From contig CAIUQW010000267.1 in assembly GCA_903901395.1 (NCBI GenBank), positions 1 through 7,236 on the forward strand: a stretch of DNA of 7,236 nucleotides, given 5' to 3'. A model generated the notes under the pieces. The model saw nothing but the letters and a program-made list of their open reading frames with translations, had not been told where the DNA came from and made no database searches. Origin of the DNA: an uncultured Chlorobiales bacterium. Lineage in GTDB: Bacteria; Bacteroidota; Chlorobiia; Chlorobiales; Chlorobiaceae. The translations under genes and the position numbers were made by a program. This document shows positions 1 through 6,452 of the stretch, piece after piece (position 1 is the stretch's first letter; every line of letters starts with the position of its first letter).

Positions 1-78
1 ATGAAGGGCGAAATCCTCTGTCGTCAGGCTTTCGGCAGCGCCGTCTGCATCTTCAAGTACGAGCGGCCCGCAAAACAT
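1..78 (-). CDS. Possible 5' end of an unidentified gene leaving the window
   Basis: Reading leftward from an ATG at 78-76 gives 26 codons without a stop before the window edge, beginning MFCGPLVLEDADG. About half of the codons start with G and first-position GC is much higher than second-position GC, which is the usual bias of real coding sequence. A purine-rich stretch (CGGAAAG) lies directly upstream and could help ribosome binding. The DNA beyond it (about 120-300) is AT-rich, as expected upstream of a gene. The same stretch is also open on the plus strand with a TGA at 106-108, so a 3' end of a plus-strand gene is the alternative. Too little is present to assign a family or function. Confidence 0.35.
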   Translation of the reverse strand, partial: MFCGPLVLEDADGAAESLTTEDFALH

Positions 79-129
79 CTTTCCGATTCTGAAGAGGCAC
101 CTGTTTGACAAGCAGGTACAAAAATGCAA

Positions 130-665
130 TGTTTTTTTACTTCGAATCGGGCGAAACTTTTAGACAATTTTTAATCTTAAAAGCATATTCGTGGTAAAAT
201 ATTGACTTGATTTTGGCTTTAAAAAGCAAAGCGCTTTTACCCATTACAGTGTCGTTAAAAAGTCATGACTAGGATGAAAGGCTGACTGATGAGATAACTT
301 GTCTCCTTGTCTGTATATAGTGAATATGTACACGGTTCAAAAATTTCATTTGCAGGGTTCAGGAGGCTTTTTGTCCGCTTTCGTTCGATCAAAAAAAGAG
401 CTTGCGCTGTTAATACTTCTTGAATGACGAAACTTTTAACCGGATTTTAACCTTCACAGCGTATTATGGTTGAACTTTAAATCGAATGATTCAGAATATT
501 TATGAGACGTTGAGCCAGATGCTCGGAGAGTGGAATATCATGACCAGTACAGACGCCACGATGAACATATAATTGATTACTATGCCAATACATAATCGAT
601 ATGTACAACGTTCAAAAATTTCAGAGGCAAAGTTCAGGGAACTGGTTCGTTACTTTGCCGCTGAT
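130..665. repeat. Diverged tandem direct repeat, two units of about 260-276 bases
   Basis: Unit 1 (about 130-390) and unit 2 (about 406-665) align at a constant offset of 275-276 bases. Anchors: CGAAACTTTTA at 152-162 and 428-438, with about three quarters identity over the following bases; TCATGACTAGGA at 263 against TCATGACCAGTA at 539; and GTTCAAAAATTTCA at 335-348 against 610-623. Unit 2 runs into the open transposase frame, so the unit comprises the element's leader plus the first 25-30 codons of the transposase. Unit 1 breaks off where unit 2 begins. Either a tandem duplication or a truncated older insertion copy next to a later one would explain it. Terminal inverted repeats were not identified. 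Confidence 0.7.
307..390 (+). pseudogene. Relic of IS1595-family transposase N-terminus
   Basis: Translated from TTG at 307, this stretch reads LSVYSEYVHGSKISFAGFRR, which aligns without gaps to the start of the neighbouring transposase, MPIHNRYVQRSKISEAKFRE. Ten of the first 21 residues are identical and most differing codons changed at a single base. The initiating ATG has become TTG. Similarity fades after about 390, and the frame stops at a TGA around 420. It is a fossil second copy of the transposase 5' end, not an expressed gene. The shared phase shows that it descends from the same coding sequence rather than resembling it by chance. Confidence 0.65.
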
Positions 666-1238
666 CTGGATGCAACTCAGATCACCTTTATCAGCGGCCT
701 GAACCGCAATACCGTCAATCGCTATCTCAAGGCGATCCGTGAACGCATAGCCGAGCACTGCGAATCGGAATCATCACAGTCGGAGGTGATGCATTCCGAT
801 GAATCCTGCTTCGGTGCCCGTCGCATTGCCATAAGCGCCTGCAACGGCACTGATGGCCAGCGCGATGATATTGGCGCCATCCATCAATCCAGCAAAGTCT
901 GTGCCCGGATTGTACCGCTGCACGCAAAGCCATCGACGAAAAAATGCGTTATTGCGGCAAGACTGACTCGCAACGGCATCGTTTCCGCTAACGAACATTC
1001 AGGTGCTCACAACCTTCTTGACGCGGGCTTCGAGGAGTTTGCCAAAAAGCACAAACATGTCAAAGGCATCGAGGGATTCTGGAGTCTCGCCAAAACCAGA
1101 CTCGCCAAATTCCGTGGCCTGAACAAGGAGACCTTCTACCTGCACCTCAAAGAGTGCGAATTCCGCTATAACTATCGCACGCAAAACCTCTACCTGCAAA
1201 TTCTCAAACTCGTCAGAAGCAAGCCGTTATTCGTGTGA
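582..1238 (+). CDS. IS1595-family transposase, probably inactive
   Basis: This 218-residue protein matches the IS1595 / ISXO2-like transposases by its start (MPIHNRYVQRSKISEAKF), a helix-turn-helix-like SGLNRNTVNRYLKAIRERI, the DESCFGARR block with the first catalytic Asp (D73), and the C-terminal HVKGIEGFW and FYLHLKECEFRYNYR blocks. The ATG at 582 is chosen over a TTG at 573 because relatives begin MPI.NRYV. Compared from memory with active members, the second catalytic Asp (usually in an SDGW motif) appears as Asn137 in SANEHS. The Asn before GIE is Lys161, and roughly ten residues are missing between DAGF and EEFA. The middle third keeps its length and frame but little of its sequence. 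The protein is therefore expected to be dead although its frame has stayed open. No clear ribosome binding site is visible. It would have moved the element by cut-and-paste or copy DNA transfer. Confidence 0.75.
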   Translation: MPIHNRYVQRSKISEAKFRELVRYFAADLDATQITFISGLNRNTVNRYLKAIRERIAEHCESESSQSEVMHSDESCFGARRIAISACNGTDGQRDDIGAIHQSSKVCARIVPLHAKPSTKKCVIAARLTRNGIVSANEHSGAHNLLDAGFEEFAKKHKHVKGIEGFWSLAKTRLAKFRGLNKETFYLHLKECEFRYNYRTQNLYLQILKLVRSKPLFV

Positions 1239-1258
1239 TTGTCAACAAACAATCACAC
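1233..1258. repeat. Perfect 10-bp inverted repeat at the transposase stop
   Basis: GTGTGATTGT at 1233-1242 is the exact reverse complement of ACAATCACAC at 1249-1258, with a six-base loop CAACAA. The transposase TGA (1236-1238) lies inside the left arm. There is no T-run after the right arm, so it is not a standard intrinsic terminator. Hairpins at this place in insertion sequences can mark the element's end or block read-through. Which applies here cannot be told. Confidence 0.6.
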
Positions 1259-1286
1259 TGTCGAACTCCGCGTTTTGCTGATCCGG

Positions 1287-1323
1287 TTGCCGAAGATGTT
1301 GAAGCAATCAATATCTTCGGCAA
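1287..1323. repeat. Strong 16-bp stem hairpin between transposase and sirtuin
   Basis: The left arm TTGCCGAAGATGTTGA (1287-1302) pairs with TCAATATCTTCGGCAA (1308-1323), 16 pairs with a single G-T wobble, around a five-base loop AGCAA. It sits between the 3' ends of the converging transposase and sirtuin genes. A bidirectional transcription barrier is the simplest role, but neither side has a tight T-run; the nearest plus-strand one is CTCTCTTTTT about 20 bases on. A protein-binding palindrome or a remnant of an element end are alternatives. Confidence 0.6.
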
Positions 1324-1447
1324 ATCACCTTGAACACTCTCTTTTTCAGAATACCGCTGAATCTGATTCGGTTGCTCATGTATATCGATCATTGGGATCT
1401 CTCATGAATTCGGGCGCGGTCACGCAAATGTTTTCTTCCGAGTGTGC

Positions 1448-2137
1448 TCAGTCCGCTTGAAAAAGCTTCGGCAATGCTACACCCGCAGGTTCGCGGATGA
1501 CCAGGTCGTAGCGAATCGCGCCTGATGGCTCGGGGTTGATTTCGATGCAATATGCTCCCGCATTTCGGGCGATGGCGGGGAAGCCTGCCGCAGGCCAGAC
1601 GGTACCGGAGGTGCCGATGCTGATAAAAAGGTCGCAACTGGCGATCATCTCCGAGGCCTGTTGCAAGACCACCTCGTCAAGCATGTCGCCGAACCAGATG
1701 ATGGAAGGCCGGAGCCAGTTGCCGCAATCGCAGCGCAGCGTTTCATAGTCGTTCTTCAAATCCTCTTTTTGCGCACCGCACTGCTCGCACCGCAAACGCC
1801 AGAGGCTTCCGTGCAGTTCGACCACATCCCGCGAACCGGCGCGCTGATGCATCCCGTCGATGTTCTGCGTGATCACGCGGGCCTCCGGCATGGCGGCGAT
1901 GACGCGGTGCCCGTCGTGCGGATGGCAGTCGAGCACGGCTTTGCGGCGGAGTTCATGAAAGCGCAGCACCTTTTCGGGATCGCGCTCGAAAGCTTCCTGA
2001 CAAGCGTACTCCTCGAAGTCATACTGACTCCAGAAGCCTCCTTTGCCCCGGTAGGTGGATACGCCACTTTCTGCCGACATTCCGGCTCCGGTGAAAAAAA
2101 CGATGCGCCGGTACGATGAGAGATCGATGCTTTTCAT
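1448..2137 (-). CDS. cobB: Sir2/CobB-type NAD-dependent protein deacylase
   Basis: This 229-residue cytoplasmic sirtuin removes acyl groups from lysines with NAD as co-substrate. It shows the family motifs in order: GAGMSAESGVSTYRG (NAD binding, about residues 17-31), TQNIDGMHQRAG (about 90-101), the catalytic His109 in ELHGSLW, a CxxC...CxC zinc site (Cys117, Cys120, Cys136, Cys138), RPSIIWFGD, GTSGTVWPAAG and EINPE near the C-terminus. The ATG at 2137 is preferred over an in-frame TTG at 2230 because the extra 31 residues are unlike the family and the domain begins soon after MKSIDLSSY. In class III sirtuins a YxxR motif binds succinyl or malonyl groups; here the matching place reads HELR (His61, Arg64), so the Tyr is replaced. 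Deacetylation is safe to propose, acyl preference is not. It diverges from the 2246 gene. Confidence 0.9.
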   Translation of the reverse strand: MKSIDLSSYRRIVFFTGAGMSAESGVSTYRGKGGFWSQYDFEEYACQEAFERDPEKVLRFHELRRKAVLDCHPHDGHRVIAAMPEARVITQNIDGMHQRAGSRDVVELHGSLWRLRCEQCGAQKEDLKNDYETLRCDCGNWLRPSIIWFGDMLDEVVLQQASEMIASCDLFISIGTSGTVWPAAGFPAIARNAGAYCIEINPEPSGAIRYDLVIREPAGVALPKLFQAD

Positions 2138-2195
2138 AAGGTTTCGCGGATTTGCAGAGATTTGTTGAACGGAATGCTGCAAAGAAGCGTATGGG

Positions 2196-2218
2196 TCATT
2201 ATATTTATATATCAATGA
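2196..2218. promoter_or_regulatory. AT-rich near-palindrome in the divergent promoter region
   Basis: The 108 bases between the sirtuin start and the small-protein start hold TCATTATATTTATATATC followed by AATGA. The outer arms TCATT and AATGA are inverted, the inner AT tracts are almost so, and one base is unpaired. TATATT at 2200-2205 could be a -10 box for the rightward genes, about 40 bases before the ATG, but no convincing -35 box is at the proper distance. The shape loosely recalls Fur-type operators (TGATAAT-type half sites), which would suit a metal transporter downstream. That is inference only. Confidence 0.3.
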
Positions 2219-2245
2219 TCGAAATAGCAAACCAACGGAGTTGCC

Positions 2246-2485
2246 ATGTTAAAAGAAGCTGCTGCTGTTACGGGAGGCGCGCTCCTTCTGCCTTCAATCG
2301 GAGTATCGATGGTTGCCTGTGGCGTGCCGGGACTTTTGATCGCGGGTGCCGGTTTCTTTGTTTTCGACGCCGTGATGAAGGAGAAACGGGCTTCTGCGCC
2401 GCCACCGCCATATAGCGATCCCGCCAACGAGAGAGAAGAGGACTGGGAAACCCTTCCGTCAACGGAACCCGACACCTTCCGGTAA
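2246..2485 (+). CDS. Small membrane protein with proline-rich acidic tail
   Basis: This 79-residue protein has a good start: GGAG ends five bases before the ATG at 2246 (ACGGAG TTGCC ATG). Residues about 6-45 are hydrophobic and rich in Gly, Ala, Val and Leu, enough for one long or two short membrane segments, broken by a Cys-Gly-Val-Pro-Gly turn. A short charged stretch (KEKR) then leads to a hydrophilic tail with PPPPYSD and many Glu and Asp residues. No known domain was recognised. It is the first gene of the rightward group and lies 116 bases before the metal transporter, so it could be cotranscribed with it. The opposite-strand frames here look like shadows. A role as a small accessory or stress-membrane protein is possible but not shown. 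Confidence 0.7.
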   Translation: MLKEAAAVTGGALLLPSIGVSMVACGVPGLLIAGAGFFVFDAVMKEKRASAPPPPYSDPANEREEDWETLPSTEPDTFR

Positions 2486-2508
2486 GCGCCGAGATGTTGC
2501 CGGGTCCC

Positions 2509-2527
2509 AATTGAGCGTGGCTCGATT
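2509..2527 (+). promoter_or_regulatory. Short hairpin in the leader of the metal transporter gene
   Basis: AATTGAGC (2509-2516) pairs with GCTCGATT (2520-2527) with one G-T wobble around a GTG loop. It has no T-run behind it, so termination is unlikely. It could be a weak processing or regulatory structure in the 116-base gap between the small-protein gene and the transporter, or chance. Confidence 0.2.
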
Positions 2528-2601
2528 GTCCGAACGCCGGATGGCGCACGCTGAAACCGCGTCAGTTCGTCACCGGCAAGGGATTTTCTCACTTTGCGAT
2601 T

Positions 2602-3861
2602 ATGGCGGATTCATTTTCGGAAACAATGCAATCCGGGCGGATTCCTCTCAAAAAGCTTCTCGGATTTCTCGGGCCGGGGTTTCTGGTGACGGTCGGCTTC
2701 ATCGATCCCGGCAACTGGGCCACCAACATCGATGGAGGAGCACGGTTCGGCTACGAGCTGCTCTGGGTGATCACGCTCGGCACCCTCATTCTTATCGTCA
2801 TCCAGCATATGGCTGCACGGCTCGGCATAGCGACCGGCAAGTCTCTCGCGGTCAACATCCGTGACCATTTCCCGGCTCCGCTTGCTTCGTTTCTCGGTTT
2901 TACGATTGTCGCGGCCTGCGTCGCCACCGATGTGGCCGAGCTGGTTGGCGGCGGCATCGGCTTCAGCCTGCTCTTCGGAATGCCGCTCTGGGCGGGTGCG
3001 CTCTTGACCGTCGCTCTGGAGGTGTTCCTCGTGGTCAGCCAGCGATACCATCGAATCGAGACAATCATCGTCGGCTTCCTCGGCATCATCGCACTCTGTT
3101 ATCTGGCTGAACTCTGGATCGTCCAGCCAGACTGGCACGTGGTGTTGCCAACCACGGTCACGCCGGTGCTTGGCCGAGAGAGCATCTACGTTGCCATTGC
3201 CATTCTTGGCGCAGTGGTCATGCCGCACAATGTTTTTCTGCACTCCAACGTCATTCACAGCCGGAAATGGGGGATGACCGACACTGAAAAAAAAGAGTTG
3301 CTTCGTTACGAAAAGATCGATACGCTTTTTGCCATGACGCTCGGCTGGGTGGTCAATTCGGCGATGATCGTCGTAGCCGCCGCCGTGTTTCATCAGCAAG
3401 GAGTGAGGGTAGAGAGCATTGAGCAGGCGTCGGCGACGCTCAAACCTCTCGCCGGGCCTATTGCGGGTTTGCTCTTTGCCATCGCGCTCGTGTTCGCGGG
3501 TGTCGGCTCGTCGATCACCTCCTCAATGGCCGAGGCCAATGTCATTACCGGCTTTCTTGGCAAACCCGAAGATCCGTCGAGTTTACTCTATCGGGTGGCG
3601 GTATTTTTGACGGCAATTCCTTCGTTTTTCATCTTTCTTTTCAACGTCGATACCTATAGAATTCTCATTTTCAGCCAGGTAGTGCTGAGTCTTCAACTGC
3701 CCTTCACCCTCTTGCCGCTGCTCGTCCTTTGCCGGAGCGAGAAGGTGATGGGCGTATTCCGGAGCAGGGGACTCGAATTCGCGGTGGCGGTGGTAATCAC
3801 GCTGGTAGTCGTCGCACTGAACATATATCTTTTCTATACCACAATCAGCAGAGGCTCCTGA
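2602..3861 (+). CDS. mntH: NRAMP-family divalent metal (Mn/Fe) transporter
   Basis: This 419-residue inner-membrane protein imports Mn(II) or Fe(II), usually with protons. The two metal-binding signatures of canonical NRAMPs are intact: DPGN in the first membrane helix (residues 35-38) and MPH in the sixth (207-209, in AVVMPHNVFLHS). The Met favours Mn/Fe over Mg or Al transport as in the divergent branch. SQVVLSLQLPF (358-368) is another family hallmark. About eleven hydrophobic helices fill the chain, the usual number and length. The ATG at 2602 lacks a close ribosome site (AAGGGA lies about 17 bases upstream). ATG at 2626, behind GGAAAC, is an alternative start that would remove eight residues. 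The universal stress gene follows after one base, so the two are almost certainly translated from one message. Confidence 0.92.
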   Translation: MADSFSETMQSGRIPLKKLLGFLGPGFLVTVGFIDPGNWATNIDGGARFGYELLWVITLGTLILIVIQHMAARLGIATGKSLAVNIRDHFPAPLASFLGFTIVAACVATDVAELVGGGIGFSLLFGMPLWAGALLTVALEVFLVVSQRYHRIETIIVGFLGIIALCYLAELWIVQPDWHVVLPTTVTPVLGRESIYVAIAILGAVVMPHNVFLHSNVIHSRKWGMTDTEKKELLRYEKIDTLFAMTLGWVVNSAMIVVAAAVFHQQGVRVESIEQASATLKPLAGPIAGLLFAIALVFAGVGSSITSSMAEANVITGFLGKPEDPSSLLYRVAVFLTAIPSFFIFLFNVDTYRILIFSQVVLSLQLPFTLLPLLVLCRSEKVMGVFRSRGLEFAVAVVITLVVVALNIYLFYTTISRGS

Positions 3862-3862
3862 T

Positions 3863-4270
3863 ATGCAGAGTTACCGGAACATACTGGTGGCGATTGACGG
3901 TTCGGCTGCGGACGATGCGCTGATCGCTCAGGTCTCGGCTCTTGCCGCGCCGCTGGGATCACGCGTGCGACTCCTGCATGTAACGCACTCACACACACTC
4001 GACCAGGAGCGTGCGTTACGAGAGCAGGCGTCGGAGTTTCTCAAACGGCATCGAGCCATTATGGAGGAGCAGGGCATCGAGGTAGAGGTGCTTGTCAGAA
4101 GTGGTGAGCCGGACAGTGAGATTTTGCGGGAGATCGAAGAGGGGCAATACGACCTGCTGGCGATAGCGGCGCACGGTCACTCCTTACTTGGGCGGATTCT
4201 TTTCGGGAGCGTGTCGCGCTCCTTGCGGAATAAAATAACCATCCCGCTTTTACTGGTCAAAGGGGAGTAG
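3863..4270 (+). CDS. Universal stress protein, UspA family
   Basis: This 135-residue single-domain protein has the Usp fold signature. The N-terminal strand YRNILVAIDGS carries the nucleotide-contact Asp12, and the C-terminal loop HGHSLLGRILFGSVSRS is the phosphate loop. ATP-binding Usps carry G-2x-G-9x-G-(S/T). Here the first Gly is Ala102, while Gly105, the nine-residue spacing and Gly115-Ser116 are kept, so ATP binding is likely but may be altered. It ends with the usual IPLLLVKG strand. Its ATG is one base after the transporter's TGA, which points to translational coupling. Usp proteins beside transporters often tune them or signal energy or redox stress. It probably acts at the cytoplasmic face or free in the cytosol. 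Confidence 0.9.
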   Translation: MQSYRNILVAIDGSAADDALIAQVSALAAPLGSRVRLLHVTHSHTLDQERALREQASEFLKRHRAIMEEQGIEVEVLVRSGEPDSEILREIEEGQYDLLAIAAHGHSLLGRILFGSVSRSLRNKITIPLLLVKGE

Positions 4271-4320
4271 CAGATTTCTCCTCTCTGACAGTAGTTCTTT
4301 CGAGAGCGCAACGCATTTTC

Positions 4321-4356
4321 AAAAAAAGAATAAGCCTCGTTGCGGAGGCTTATTCT
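4321..4356 (-). terminator. Intrinsic terminator of the cytochrome peroxidase gene
   Basis: AGAATAAGCCTC (4327-4338) and GAGGCTTATTCT (4345-4356) form a perfect 12-bp stem with a six-base loop. Read on the minus strand it is followed by seven T (A-run at 4321-4327), a standard Rho-independent terminator about 33 bases past the peroxidase stop. It also lies 57 bases beyond the plus-strand stress-protein stop and may stop that message from the other side, although that side has no T-run. Confidence 0.88.
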
Positions 4357-4388
4357 CGTCAAAAGACAACAGATTACTGCCGTTTACG

Positions 4389-5435
4389 TCAGTTGAACGG
4401 ATTGTGCCGTGGCGTAGTGTCGGACGGTGGCGGCAGAATCGGTAACTGGAAGCTTGGCTGATCGCCGGTCAGGGTCTTCAGGAACGCGACGATTTTAGAA
4501 TTTTCTTCCGGTGAGAATTTCTTGCCGAGCTGTATCTGGCCCATGGTTTCGACCGCCTGGCTCAGCGTCTGAGCTGCGCCGTCGTGGAAGTAGGGATAGG
4601 TCAGCTCCACGTTCCGCAGGGTTGGCACCTTGAAATTGAAGCGGTCAGCATCTTTTCCCGTGACGCCCTTTCGCCCCTCAGCGGCGTTGGCTGTTTTGTA
4701 CGGTTCGACGACGCCCATTTTCTGGAATGAGCTTCCACCGACAGCCTCTCCGTTGTGGCAGGTGGTGCATCCGCTCGACTTGAACAGTTCATATCCCTCG
4801 CGTTCCTCTTTGGTGATGGCGTTGTCATCGCCAGCAAGCCACTTGTCAAAGCGTGAATTAGGTGTGACCAGCGTCTCTTCGAACGCGGCGATGGCTTTTG
4901 TTACCTTGTCGATGTCGATAGTGTCCGTTCCGAACGCCTGCTTGAATTCCTCGACATAGCCGGGAATCGTCTGCAACTCCGCTACTGCCAGCTCGTGAGT
5001 ATAGCCCATTTCACCGGGATTGGCGATAGGCCCGCCTGCCTGCTCTTTTAGGTCTTTGGCTCGTCCATCCCAGAACTGGGCCAGATTCATGCTCGAATTC
5101 AGTACGGTCGGCGCGTTGATCGGCCCTTGGTGCCATTTATGGCCGATCGAAGTTGTGAGGTTGTCGCTTCCTCCCATGCTCAGATTGTGGCACGAATTAC
5201 AAGAAATGAAGCCCGATTTGGAGAGCCTTGGATCGAAATAGAGTTTCTTTCCAAGTTCGACAAGGGGTTTATTAACAACCTTTGGCTGTGGAATGATTTT
5301 TAACGGCTCATCGCCTCTTTTCTGGGTGAGGGACTGAGGTGAGGCCTCTTCTGAAGGTTTTTGCGGAGCTTTCGAAGAGCAAGCTGATAGTGTGGCTAGA
5401 ATCGAGAGCGCTGCAACGAACGATTTTTTTGTCAT
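4389..5435 (-). CDS. Di-heme cytochrome c peroxidase, predicted lipoprotein
   Basis: This 348-residue protein reduces hydrogen peroxide to water with electrons from small c-type cytochromes. Two heme c attachment motifs are visible, CNSCH (79-83) and CTTCH (223-227), with the spacing of the CcpA/MauG family. Other family blocks are FWDGR, GPIANPGEMG, VPTLRNVELTYPYFHDG (His284) and ETMGQ with a likely Met298 heme ligand. The N-terminus MTKKSFVAALSILATLSAC is a lipoprotein signal whose lipobox LSAC puts the lipid on Cys19, followed by a flexible Ser/Pro/Glu-rich linker, so the enzyme should be anchored on a membrane facing the periplasm. The ATG at 5435 is chosen over an upstream start at 5477 because GGAGGG stands four bases before it and the signal peptide starts there. 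Cytochrome maturation genes must exist elsewhere. It converges on the transporter/stress gene pair. Confidence 0.93.
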   Translation of the reverse strand: MTKKSFVAALSILATLSACSSKAPQKPSEEASPQSLTQKRGDEPLKIIPQPKVVNKPLVELGKKLYFDPRLSKSGFISCNSCHNLSMGGSDNLTTSIGHKWHQGPINAPTVLNSSMNLAQFWDGRAKDLKEQAGGPIANPGEMGYTHELAVAELQTIPGYVEEFKQAFGTDTIDIDKVTKAIAAFEETLVTPNSRFDKWLAGDDNAITKEEREGYELFKSSGCTTCHNGEAVGGSSFQKMGVVEPYKTANAAEGRKGVTGKDADRFNFKVPTLRNVELTYPYFHDGAAQTLSQAVETMGQIQLGKKFSPEENSKIVAFLKTLTGDQPSFQLPILPPPSDTTPRHNPFN

Positions 5436-5439
5436 AAAA

Positions 5440-5445
5440 CCCTCC
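5440..5445 (-). promoter_or_regulatory. Ribosome binding site of the peroxidase gene
   Basis: On the minus strand GGAGGG is followed by TTTT and the ATG at 5435. This strong Shine-Dalgarno sequence decides the start in favour of 5435 and against the in-frame start at 5477. Confidence 0.8.
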
Positions 5446-5477
5446 ATATTGAGTTGGTAAAAATTAAAAAAGGACAA

Positions 5478-6452
5478 AGTAACAAAAAGTGATCGATTAC
5501 GGTACAGATAGTGATTGAGTCCTAAGGGATTTTACGGCTATTGCTGCCTTATATATTTTAATAGATGGAATAGTTATAATGATATAGTAAGGAGGATCGA
5601 ATTCGAAAAAACGTCTTTCATCACTTCGGCGACAAAGTTTTTATTGTTAAACCTGCAGGTCATTAATAATACGTCAGCTTTGTATCTTGTAACTTCACGT
5701 CAATATATCGATAAGTGGCGAATTTTTCGGAAAGTCGGGCAAAGAAAATGGAGGTAAGTGGACTGTTTTGTTTTGGTCGCTTCTGAATTCTGTTTGAGAT
5801 ATATATTAATTGTGTTTGAATTTTTTGCATTGTTCACTTATAAAGTGTATAAGTATATCTAAGCTTCATAAAACTCACTAAAGAAGAGATTGCTGAGTAT
5901 TTTTTTTTAAGAATAGCTATTTGGGAAGTTTTTTATCTCAATTGACTCAGATTATGTCAATTTGTTAAAAAGCAGTTAACCTCTTATATGTTTTTAGTAT
6001 GTATGGCAGTGTTTTTTAGGGATATTTATCAGATTGCTATCCAAATAAGATTTTTTATTTAAAATTTATCTTTTTCAATCAGATGCGATTTTTATAGTAT
6101 TGTTTCGTTTTTTGTATAACGTATTGTAAAATTAATAGATAGATTTTATTTTGTTTTGTATTGCCATAACTTTCTATTATGAACTGGAGTGTGGAAAATC
6201 TTGTCGAGTGTTGTCAGGTTTGCGTTAAATGTTCTGTGGAATACAAAGTGGCTTAATGGCGAATGCTAAACGAGCCATGAAATATCTGACAATGTAGAAT
6301 ATTCAATGTATTTATTTTCATCGATTCAAAATTTTCATAGAGTTTGTTTATGTAGGGAATTAAGTGAGCGTATATTTATTTTATATTTTTTCGTATGTGA
6401 TAAAATGATCGTAATGGGGAGAGATGGCTGTTTTTTCAGGCAAATTAAAGAG
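5478..6452. other. AT-rich stretch without convincing genes
   Basis: Nearly 1 kb upstream of the peroxidase gene has many long A and T runs and frequent stops in all frames. The two open frames here (about 5515-5757 and 6306-6488, plus strand) have low-complexity, Phe/Ile/Leu/Ser-rich products, no good ribosome site and no recognisable family, so I do not call them genes. The part next to 5478 must hold the peroxidase promoter, but I cannot name its boxes with confidence. The composition contrasts sharply with the GC-richer genes to the left, suggesting decayed or imported DNA. Confidence 0.6.

Noticed and set aside
99..137. Hairpin with a T-run as a terminator of a leftmost plus-strand gene
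   Set aside because: The eight-pair stem has a wobble and a three-base loop, and the T-run starts about a dozen bases after it, too far for a standard terminator.
1239..1460. Plus-strand open frame of 73 codons after the transposase
   Set aside because: It runs through two hairpins, has no recognisable similarity or ribosome site, and overlaps the 3' end of the sirtuin gene.
2611..3399. Long minus-strand open frame of 262 codons
   Set aside because: It is a shadow of the NRAMP gene, whose motifs are unmistakable; the antisense product is His/Asp/Glu-rich as expected for antisense of a membrane protein.
5515..5757. Plus-strand open frame of 80 codons
   Set aside because: It starts with TTG, has no ribosome site and no family motif, and lies in AT-rich DNA where its composition equals the background.
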